Source: Achromobacter sp. Bel (GTDB lineage Bacteria; Pseudomonadota; Gammaproteobacteria; Burkholderiales; Burkholderiaceae_B). Taken from it: a stretch of 64,000 nucleotides of DNA. The stretch's first letter is position 1, and the number at the start of each line of letters is the position of its first letter. Location of the stretch: NCBI RefSeq assembly GCF_012928505.1, contig NZ_JABBJN010000020.1:1-64000 (forward strand), in the 5' to 3' direction. Under the pieces are notes generated by a model. It saw only the letters and a program-made list of their open reading frames with translations, was not told where the DNA came from and searched no databases. Made by a program: the position numbers and the translations under genes. Positions 40,210-47,010 of the stretch are shown piece by piece.

Positions 40210-40304
40210 GCATGCCCACCATGCTCGGAGCCGGCGTTTTCAAGCGATTCAGCAAGCTCCAGGAGGCATTGCTCGTCCCCCGGGTCCTGCCAGCCTAGCG
40301 TCAT
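40206..40304 (-). CDS. Small hypothetical frame coupled to the AlpA gene
   Basis: Encodes about 32 residues (begins MTLGWQDPGDEQCLLE, ends SEHGGHA). Its TGA overlaps the AlpA ATG by 4 bp, the arrangement of coupled genes. A TTG four codons upstream (40316) could be the start. Acidic, no recognised domain. It could be the end of a longer decayed gene. Confidence 0.35.
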   Translation of the reverse strand: MTLGWQDPGDEQCLLELAESLENAGSEHGGHA

Positions 40305-40367
40305 ACTGTGCCGCAAGAGGAACGCGCCATAGGCCCAGCCGCTAACCGTGAGTCACGGTGAAATCGT

Positions 40368-40616
40368 TCAGCCGATGATTGGGGTGTCTTGCCGATGGCG
40401 CAAGATACTGGCGCTTCTGAGACCAGCTTCCAAGGCTACTACGACGCGCGGTAGGCGCCATATCTCCCAGGGCAAGGCGCGCAGGGCCTCAGTGATTGGA
40501 TTTTGAGCGTAGAGCGCCCGTAACCGGTTAGGAAGGTTAGGTTTTTCCCGGCCCCTCTCGAAATAGAAATCCGGGTACATTGAAACGAACAGTTTCTTGA
40601 GTCCGTCTATGTACAT
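40368..40616 (-). pseudogene. Possible gene remnant or short hypothetical protein
   Basis: An 82-residue frame from ATG 40616 (MYIDGLKKLFVSMYPDFYF ... ALRALPWEIWRLPRVVV) with protein-like composition. The frame stays open upstream past the ATG with no ribosome site, so it may be the 3' end of a truncated gene. It overlaps by 8 bp the first ATG of the plus-strand gene at 40609; at most one of the two starts is right. Function not recognised. Confidence 0.3.
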
Positions 40617-42201
40617 CAAATCAATTATTTCTTGTCGGCAAGGTTGGGAACGCCTGCAGCACCAATTGTCTGATCCCGGGCGTTTCGAGCGCGCGCAAGG
40701 CGAGATGGAGTTGGGTCACGACCAAGGGCCTCCTATAGAGGCCATTGAAGGCGCAATTGCACGATTCAAGCTCACTACCGTTAGGATGCCGACCGACGAC
40801 CCATTCAAATCGCTTGACCATCAAGGACCAAACTTCGCCGGCACACTGCGTGTGGACAGCGGCGCAACCGCACTATGTCGCGCAGGTGCTCCAGGCGAAG
40901 TAATAGTCGAGTGGAGTTCGAAGATCGCTTTGGAGGATGGGCAGCTTGCTGGGAAAAGCCGCGCCGACGGAATAGCCATCCCTATGGAATTGCCTGCAAT
41001 GATGGGGCAAGCATGGCGTGAACTCCTCCCAATGTGGAGAGACACAAGTTTTGGGTCAAGACCAAAGGTGGAGACCGCACAAAATGTCGGGTTGACAATG
41101 AGCGGCGTCGCATTGAATTTGATGCTGAATCGTACCGGGTTCGATGCGTGGCTCTTTCAGCGTGTTCCAGTGGCCTATCGCAGAGGCTTCATCGATTTGG
41201 CCGTTGGAGTCTTCGTTCTGGCGCGTGGAGGCGGATATTACCTCGACAACGCATTGCGACAGGTCGCATCGGGGTTTCGGAGGGCCGAGGCCAGCCTTCT
41301 CGAACTGCAGCCCATAAGTCTCGAAGTGCCATTTGTACTCTTGGGATTGTCTCCCTCGCCCATTGATGAACCGGATTTCGTGGAGCTAGAAGCAGTCGCC
41401 ACTACGGTACGCGCGAATCCTGTTATTGAGCGTGTAATCGAGGTTCCTCATCAGTACCAGCAGGCCGTAGTGGGCATCCTGGGATACTTCGGGACATACC
41501 TCCAACAGATAGCTCCTGAACAAGCGAAATCCGCGAAAATTCGCATTGAGCAAGGCGCCGGCTTTTTGCGACTGGTGGTAGAAGCAGAGGACGGAGCTCG
41601 ACATATTGTGGAACGCGCGTTTGAAGACTATCAGGGCATCGTCAGAGGGGATCTGACAGTAGATCAATTGGCTCTTTCTCCAATTGCTGCTGCAGAGCTG
41701 CGAAGCGAATTACGAATAGCGAATGCGCGGATTGATTTCCAAAAGGACATGTTGGCTGTCCAGGGGGTGGAGTTGCGTACGCTGCGTGAGTTGAGCCTCG
41801 AATTATCGAAGCGGAAGCAACCTGATCTCCACATTCAGGTGTCGGCGCAGGCATCCGCGACTACGACTATAGATACGAGCCCTCTCCTTGGAGACATCGG
41901 TAATTTGGTCGAAGCGCTTCGCTCACAGGGGGATGCAGGCGAGATCGTTCAAGAACTTGACAGTGTGGGAAAGGCTATTGAAGAGGCAGGGCGCGAACGA
42001 ACGGAGCTTAGTGTTCCTATCAGACGATTGAGGGGGGTATTGGAGAAGATTCAGGTGGGCGGGACGCGGCTGCATGGTGTGTTGGAAAAAGGTGCTGGAG
42101 CTATTGAGGCTGCTCAAAAGCTGGCGCGACAGTACAACTCGGTGGCCGACTGGTGCGGGCTTCCTCAAGTTCCTCGTGCCTTCACTGGGCGCGACGTCTA
42201 G
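40609..42201 (+). CDS. Large hypothetical protein, cargo of the tRNA-Pro element
   Basis: A 530-residue protein I do not recognise as a named family. Residues 1-235 are mixed alpha/beta. Residues 282-346 read as helix-strand-strand-helix (VVGILGYFGTYLQQ, KIRIEQG, LRLVVEAEDG, HIVERAFEDY), a half-ferredoxin-like pattern reminiscent of small adaptor domains of bacterial conflict proteins. A probable coiled coil follows (361-404), a linker, then a long amphipathic helical tail (425-516) ending YNSVADWCGLPQVP. No signal peptide or clear TM helix. Codon use is less GC-biased than the flanks. The start is uncertain: ATG 40609, TTG 40597, or ATG 40705 with AAGG close upstream. An immune or effector role is a hypothesis only. 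Confidence 0.7.
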   Translation: MYIKSIISCRQGWERLQHQLSDPGRFERAQGEMELGHDQGPPIEAIEGAIARFKLTTVRMPTDDPFKSLDHQGPNFAGTLRVDSGATALCRAGAPGEVIVEWSSKIALEDGQLAGKSRADGIAIPMELPAMMGQAWRELLPMWRDTSFGSRPKVETAQNVGLTMSGVALNLMLNRTGFDAWLFQRVPVAYRRGFIDLAVGVFVLARGGGYYLDNALRQVASGFRRAEASLLELQPISLEVPFVLLGLSPSPIDEPDFVELEAVATTVRANPVIERVIEVPHQYQQAVVGILGYFGTYLQQIAPEQAKSAKIRIEQGAGFLRLVVEAEDGARHIVERAFEDYQGIVRGDLTVDQLALSPIAAAELRSELRIANARIDFQKDMLAVQGVELRTLRELSLELSKRKQPDLHIQVSAQASATTTIDTSPLLGDIGNLVEALRSQGDAGEIVQELDSVGKAIEEAGRERTELSVPIRRLRGVLEKIQVGGTRLHGVLEKGAGAIEAAQKLARQYNSVADWCGLPQVPRAFTGRDV

Positions 42202-42392
42202 CTCTTACGAAAGTAGAGATTTTTTACTAAAACCGCAGCGTTCATGTTTCATCGAATAGATGGGCGATTGATTTCCTCGTCATTCGCACGATCTGCTCTT
42301 CGCTGTACCTTGCCCTCTTCATCTCGCTTCCCTCTTGCGTTGGAAGCTATTCTCTCAAATGCCTGTTGGTACGAATTTTTCAGAGCAGGTCA

Positions 42393-42428
42393 GTCGTGAG
42401 TTCGAATCCCGCCGCCCCGACCAATAAA
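42393..42428 (+). repeat. Right direct repeat (attR), partial tRNA-Pro copy
   Basis: Copy of the tRNA T-arm, acceptor 3' strand, CCA and AATAAA, with G at 42411 where the left copy has A. GAGCAG also precedes both copies with a 1-nt length difference. It is not a second tRNA gene: the 5' half is absent. Confidence 0.85.
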
Positions 42429-42430
42429 TG

Positions 42431-42469
42431 AAAGGCCGTTAGTGATCGCCATCACTAACGGCCTTTTCT
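42431..42469 (+). terminator. Terminator beyond attR (ancestral tRNA-Pro terminator)
   Basis: A perfect 16-bp stem (AAAGGCCGTTAGTGAT, loop CGCC) followed by TTTTCTC. It probably served the tRNA before integration. Confidence 0.8.
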
Positions 42470-42497
42470 CATTCGTGCGCCTGGCGGCGTAAGGCGT

Positions 42498-43517
42498 TTA
42501 GCGGATCGTCTCGGGCAGCCGGGACCAGATCGCCTCAGCCACGACCGACGGCGCGATGCCGTCCATGCCAGGGCAACCTGACGGTTCGAGAGGGTGCAAA
42601 CAGGATGCATAACGCATCACGGGGCTGCATCCGAACAGTCCGATCGTCGGCACGCCATGGGCCACCGCGATATGCATGCCCATGCTGTCATTGGTGGCAA
42701 AGGCCAGGGTGCGCGCGATAAGCGCCTGGCTCACGCAAATGTCCGTGGCGTCTTGGGTGATGTCGAGCACACGGATCGATGACGGCAACGCTGCGCGGAT
42801 CTCCTGTGCGATGTGCTGTACATCGCTGGCGCCGCACAACAGGAATGCCAGGTCAGGGTCGCGCTCGTGCAGAATCCGGGCGACCTGCGCAAAGGACTGC
42901 GCCGAATAACGCCGTTTTTCCGCAGAGGCGTTCAAACCAAAGCCGATCATCCGCGGCAGCCCTTGCGTGAGATGCGCGGCGGTGTTGACGGCATGCGGGG
43001 CGATTTCGAGCGAGGGATAGCGTGCCTCGTAGGGGCAGCCCACCTTGCGCAACATCGCCGGCAGCCAGGTATGGGTATCGGGATGCGGCGTGCCCTTGCG
43101 GCGAACCCAAACCTGTTCCGTGAGCCAACGCGAAAAGTGCGGATGATGCCAGCGCAGATAGCCGACACGCCGGGGAATGCCCGCCAGCCGGGCGGCCGCC
43201 GCTACATGCGAGCGGAATGTGAACAGGAAAAGCGCATCGTAAGATCCGGCCGCCAACACGCTTCTTATTTGCGCGATACGCGCTCGGCCATGCAGCTTGC
43301 TGGCGTCTTTAAGCGGGACGACTTCTTTTACGTAGGGCTGGGCGCGAAAGAGCGCCAGTGATGACTCATGCTGAGTCATTAGCAGCGTGACGGGAGCGCC
43401 TGCGTAGTCGGCAAGGGCCCGCACAAAAACCATGTTGAGGATGCCGTCGCCAATCCCCCCGGAAATGTAAATGGCAAGATTGCTTGGCGTAAAACGATCC
43501 AACGTCGACCCGTCCAT
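42498..43517 (-). CDS. Glycosyltransferase family 9 protein (heptosyltransferase-like)
   Basis: A 339-residue protein resembling ADP-heptose:LPS heptosyltransferases. Evidence: N-terminal IYISGGIGDGILNMVFVRAL, RRVGYLRWHHPHFSRWL, GFGLNASAEKRRYSAQSF, and TNDSMGMHIAVAHGVPTIGLFG, the nucleotide-sugar binding block. A soluble GT-B enzyme, probably acting on LPS or capsule; the acceptor is unknown. ATG at 43517 is used; a TTG ten codons upstream is less likely. It lies just outside attR and looks GC-rich like the host, so it is not part of the element. Confidence 0.82.
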   Translation of the reverse strand: MDGSTLDRFTPSNLAIYISGGIGDGILNMVFVRALADYAGAPVTLLMTQHESSLALFRAQPYVKEVVPLKDASKLHGRARIAQIRSVLAAGSYDALFLFTFRSHVAAAARLAGIPRRVGYLRWHHPHFSRWLTEQVWVRRKGTPHPDTHTWLPAMLRKVGCPYEARYPSLEIAPHAVNTAAHLTQGLPRMIGFGLNASAEKRRYSAQSFAQVARILHERDPDLAFLLCGASDVQHIAQEIRAALPSSIRVLDITQDATDICVSQALIARTLAFATNDSMGMHIAVAHGVPTIGLFGCSPVMRYASCLHPLEPSGCPGMDGIAPSVVAEAIWSRLPETIR

Positions 43518-43751
43518 ATTGCTTGCCTGTGTAATAGGATGACACAACTACGCCGGGCACGAACTTGCACCCTTTGGCATCTGTTTGGCGGCAAATGCTG
43601 CGGGGGGCAACGGCGTGTTCCTTGTTGGATCCGTGTGTGGAATATTGATCCAACGGGCGTGGATTGTCGCTGATTTTCCACGCATCAGGCCTAGCCTGCC
43701 GCGTGTTTTACAGATTGGGGCAGCGGGCTTTCCCTGAATGTGGTTTCGGCG

Positions 43752-43973
43752 CTATTCGCTTATGTGGTTGAACTGAACCGATTCCGGTGCGATGCCACCC
43801 TGGCGAAGCCGACCGTCAAGATCTTCCTGCGTGCCGTCCCCGCTTTTCATCGAGGGCAGCTCCAGCCAATTCGCCAGCTCCCGCTTTGCCTGCGTTATTT
43901 CCGAGATACTGCCGTTGACTAGCGCCACACTTTCTCCGCCGTCAAGTTTTCGATAAGTGATTTGCGTTTTCAT
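43752..43973 (-). CDS. Small hypothetical protein, 73 residues
   Basis: Begins MKTQITYRKLDGGESVALV and has a helical middle (EITQAKRELANWLEL). AGGAGCGAAG lies directly before the ATG, a strong ribosome site, which is the main support. Family not recognised. It is 234 bp upstream of the glycosyltransferase gene on the same strand; 43518-43751 holds nothing I can identify. Confidence 0.6.
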   Translation of the reverse strand: MKTQITYRKLDGGESVALVNGSISEITQAKRELANWLELPSMKSGDGTQEDLDGRLRQGGIAPESVQFNHISE

Positions 43974-44338
43974 CTTCGCTCCTAAAGCGCCGGGCGCGTG
44001 GTTATGCTTGCGTCCGCCACGAGTATTGGGGACGTTGCGCCGTTTCCATGCTCAGCAAGTATTGTTCCGCGTCCGTGGGGCAGCGTTTGACCCTCCCGTC
44101 ACGCCATGCCCGACAGTCCGTTTTGCGTCATCAGCGGGGGAAGGATGATTGGCGCATTGACGACGGCGCGTTGACCTCGGCCTGCGCGGGATAAGGCATA
44201 CTGCGCGACGCCAGGCGCAGCCTTGCGCGTGAGACGCTTTCGGCGTGTTGCGCGTTGCTTCCGAAGCCGTTGCGCTGCCAGTGCAAAGAAAAAAAGTCGC
44301 GCCGTTCGATGCGCGACGTCGTCAACGAGGAGAGAGGG
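43974..44338. other. Intergenic region before the Bug-family gene
   Basis: No gene supported. It must hold the divergent promoters of the 73-residue gene and the Bug gene; TTGACC at 44173 is a possible -35, without a well-spaced -10. The end (44326-44338) is the strong GAGGAGAGAGGG ribosome site of the next gene. Confidence 0.55.
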
Positions 44339-45337
44339 ATGACGAAGCAGTCCAGGATTCATGGTGTATGCCGCCGGGTCGGCAGGGTGTTGCTGCCGGC
44401 CGCGCTGGCGGCGGGTTTGGTTGCGGCGCCTGCCGCACATGCCGATGAGTATCCGTCGCAGCCGATCAAGCTGATCGTGCCGTTCGCGGCGGGCGGTGGC
44501 AACGACGGGATCGCGCGTCTGCTGGGGCAATTGCTATCCGAAGGCCTGAAGCAGCCGGTGGTGGTCGAGAACCGTCCCGGGGCCGGCGGCAAGCTAGGGG
44601 TGGAGCAGGGCCTGCGGGCCGCCCCGGACGGCTATACGTTGACGCTGATTTCCAATAGCTATTCGGTCAACCCCAGCCTGTATAAGTTGCCGTTTGATCC
44701 CGTGGGCGACATGACGCCGATCGGCATGATCGCGCGCGCCCCGTTCTTCGTGTCCGTCAATCCGAAGGTGCCGGCGGAGACGTTGGGCGAATTGGTCGCC
44801 TTGGCCAGGAAGAAGCCTGGCGTGCTGACGTACGCGTCGTCGGGCACGGGCGGCATTTCGCATCTGGCGACGGAGGCCTTTCTGAAGACGGCGGGGATTT
44901 CCATGATCCACGTGCCGTACAAGGGTTCGGCGCCCGCGCTGACCGATACGGTCTCCGGTCAGGTCGACGCGATGTTGACGACGGCGGGGTCCACGTTGCC
45001 CTATCGGGCGGACAAGCGCCTGAAGGTGTTGGCGGTGACGCTGCCGCAGCGTGTGTCGTCGGCGCCGGACATTCCGACGGTGCGCGAAGCAGGGGTGCCG
45101 TATGACGTGACGGTGTGGTACGGCATTATTGCGCCCAAGGACGTGCCGCCCGCGATCCAGGCCAAACTCAATGCGGCGATCAATGCCGCGGTGGTGCTGC
45201 CTGAAATGGCGGACCGGTTGAAGGCGACGGGCGAGGCGGCCGCGCCGGGTAGCCCGCAGGACTTCCGTGACCAGATCGTCAAAGAGATTTCGCTTTGGGG
45301 CAATGTGGTGCGGGAGGCGGGCGTTACCGTCAACTGA
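44339..45337 (+). CDS. Bug/TctC family tripartite tricarboxylate transporter substrate-binding protein
   Basis: A 332-residue secreted protein. The signal peptide is residues 1-35 (LAAGLVAAPAAHA-DEY). Typical Bug motifs: YPSQPIKLIVPFAAGGGNDGIARLL, VVVENRPGAGGKLGVEQ, YASSGTGGISHLATEAF, and HVPYKGSAPALTDTVSGQVD. Such proteins bind carboxylates or amides and are very numerous in Bordetella and Achromobacter, mostly without adjacent permeases, as here. Ligand unknown. ATG 44339 is selected by its ribosome site; the frame is open back to 44255. Confidence 0.93.
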   Translation: MTKQSRIHGVCRRVGRVLLPAALAAGLVAAPAAHADEYPSQPIKLIVPFAAGGGNDGIARLLGQLLSEGLKQPVVVENRPGAGGKLGVEQGLRAAPDGYTLTLISNSYSVNPSLYKLPFDPVGDMTPIGMIARAPFFVSVNPKVPAETLGELVALARKKPGVLTYASSGTGGISHLATEAFLKTAGISMIHVPYKGSAPALTDTVSGQVDAMLTTAGSTLPYRADKRLKVLAVTLPQRVSSAPDIPTVREAGVPYDVTVWYGIIAPKDVPPAIQAKLNAAINAAVVLPEMADRLKATGEAAAPGSPQDFRDQIVKEISLWGNVVREAGVTVN

Positions 45338-45385
45338 TCCGTGAGCCGGGCGCGGCCTGGCATGCCGGGGATGAGGGGGGCGCCC

Positions 45386-46021
45386 CTACTGGGCAGTTTC
45401 AAAAACGTAAGTCTGGCCGGACCCCTGAGACGGGTTGTACAGGGGGCACCATCCATTTACCGGGGCAACGGTGCAGTACCGGTTCTGGCCGTACACCTGG
45501 GCGACTTTCCAGGTTTGGGTGTTGTCGGCGCGTTCAAGCAGATACTGCATCCGCACCCCCCGTTCTTTCTTGTCCCGTTCGTCGATGTTCATCGTATAGC
45601 CCGGGGTAGGCGGCGTGGTGTTTCGGACGTGAGCCACGACCAGCGCGCGGGTGTCGGATTGGATGTCGACGTTCACCACCTCGCGCTCGTAGCTTTGCGT
45701 GTCGCATCTTTCTTCGCGTGCTCGATTGGCCGAGAGCGCTGGCGTCGACAATTCGCCCAGCGTCGAGCGGAACGGGCGGTACAACTCGGCCAATTCCTTG
45801 CAGACGGAGGCCGCGTATCGTTCTTCTTCGTCGCGGACGTGCCACCAGGACTTCACTGCGTCGTCGGGGGTGTTGGCCGCGATCTTCAATTGCGGCGTCG
45901 CTGCCTGCAGGCGGTTCCAAGGCGATTCTTCTTTGGAGCAGCCGACCAACACAATGGCCAGCGCCACCAGCAATGCAGGTTTTCTCACAACAACGGGTCC
46001 GGTAATGTAGGGTGGCGTCAT
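45386..46021 (-). CDS. Putative lipoprotein of unknown function
   Basis: A 211-residue protein. The sequence RKPALLVALAIVLVGCSKEE is a lipoprotein signal with lipobox LVGC. The rest is soluble with conserved-looking Trp and Cys residues (VKSWWHVRDEEERYA, CKELAELYRPF, RYCTVAPVNGWCPLY). ATG 46021 is taken; a GTG at 45988 would give a more compact 16-residue signal and may be the true start. No family recognised; anchoring in the inner or outer membrane is expected. Confidence 0.68.
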   Translation of the reverse strand: MTPPYITGPVVVRKPALLVALAIVLVGCSKEESPWNRLQAATPQLKIAANTPDDAVKSWWHVRDEEERYAASVCKELAELYRPFRSTLGELSTPALSANRAREERCDTQSYEREVVNVDIQSDTRALVVAHVRNTTPPTPGYTMNIDERDKKERGVRMQYLLERADNTQTWKVAQVYGQNRYCTVAPVNGWCPLYNPSQGSGQTYVFETAQ

Positions 46022-46146
46022 GATACCGCTTTCAAAATAAGCGCCCGGGTATCCGCGCTTGGTGTGGCTGCCGAGACGATTTTCGTGCAAAGGGGATCGT
46101 GTTAATCTTTGTCCTATGACAATGTTGTGTCGCCGAGGCTCAAACC

Positions 46147-46974
46147 GTGAACGCTGGAAAAACCGCCGATATCTCTCAAACGCAACCGCTGCATGACTTG
46201 CACAACCGCTGGCCGGAAGCCGAGTCGGTCGAGGATTTCCGCCATAACCTGGCGGCGGTGCATGCGCGCATCGCGGCGGCGTGCGGCCGGGTGGGGCGCG
46301 ATCCCGCCGGGGTGCGCCTGTTGCCCGTTAGCAAGACCAAGCCCGAGGTCAGCATCCGGCTGGCCCATGCGGCCGGCTGCCGCTTGCTGGGTGAGAACAA
46401 GCCGCAGGAGGCCTACCGCAAGTGGGAGGCCACGCAGGACCTGCATGATCTGCAGTGGTCCGTGATCGGCCACTTGCAGACCAACAAGGCCAAGCTGGTG
46501 GCGCGCTTTGCCAGTGAATTCCAGGCGCTGGACAGCCTGCGCGTGGCCGAGGCGCTAGAGCGGCGCTTGCAGGCCGAAGGCCGCGCGCTGGACGTGTTCG
46601 TGCAGGTGAACACCTCGGGCGAGGCCAGCAAGTACGGCCTGCATCCCGACGACGTGTCGGCCTTCCTGCGTGCGCTGCCCGGGTTCCCGGCGCTGCGCGT
46701 GCGCGGACTGATGACGCTGGCGCTGTTCTCGGCCGAGGCCGAACGGGTACGCCAGTGCTTTGTCCTGTTGCGCCATCTGCGTGATCAACTGCGGCAGGAC
46801 GCGCCTGCGGGCATTTCGCTGGACGAGCTGTCGATGGGCATGTCTGGCGATTTCGAGATCGCCATTGAAGAGGGGGCGACCGTCGTGCGGGTGGGCCAGG
46901 CGATCTTTGGCGCACGGGCCCTGCCCGACAGCCACTATTGGCCGACTGCGCAAGACGACGGCGCCGACTCGTGA
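46147..46974 (+). CDS. yggS: YggS family pyridoxal-phosphate homeostasis protein
   Basis: A 275-residue PLP-binding fold III protein (alanine-racemase-like N-terminal domain only). PLP lysine is Lys63 in VSKTKP. Other motifs: HFIG-type segment as WSVIGHLQTNKAKLVARF, VQVNTSGEASKYGL, GLMTLALFSAEAE, SMGMSGDFEIAIEEGATVVRVGQAIFG. Start is GTG at 46147, with an N-terminal extension of ~20 residues over E. coli YggS. It is involved in free PLP balance. Confidence 0.92.
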   Translation: MNAGKTADISQTQPLHDLHNRWPEAESVEDFRHNLAAVHARIAAACGRVGRDPAGVRLLPVSKTKPEVSIRLAHAAGCRLLGENKPQEAYRKWEATQDLHDLQWSVIGHLQTNKAKLVARFASEFQALDSLRVAEALERRLQAEGRALDVFVQVNTSGEASKYGLHPDDVSAFLRALPGFPALRVRGLMTLALFSAEAERVRQCFVLLRHLRDQLRQDAPAGISLDELSMGMSGDFEIAIEEGATVVRVGQAIFGARALPDSHYWPTAQDDGADS

Positions 46975-47010
46975 GCGCCGCCGACTGCTCTTGATGCGCC
47001 TGGCGCGCGC

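Larger units (their letters stand above)
39894..42428. mobile_element. Small tRNA-Pro-integrated element without integrase
   Basis: Bounded by a 36-bp direct repeat of the tRNA 3' end (39894-39929 and 42393-42428, one mismatch at 39912/42411). Inside, base composition is visibly poorer in GC than the flanks. The content is a terminator, tandem 11-bp repeats, an AlpA-type regulator with a coupled small frame, a possible gene remnant and one large gene (40609-42201). No integrase, replicase or transposase frame is present. It is either an internally deleted island or a satellite mobilised by another element's integrase. Confidence 0.8.

Noticed and set aside
42393-42428. Second tRNA gene
   Set aside because: Only the 3' part of tRNA-Pro is present; no D arm, anticodon arm or 5' acceptor strand precedes it. 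It is an att duplication.
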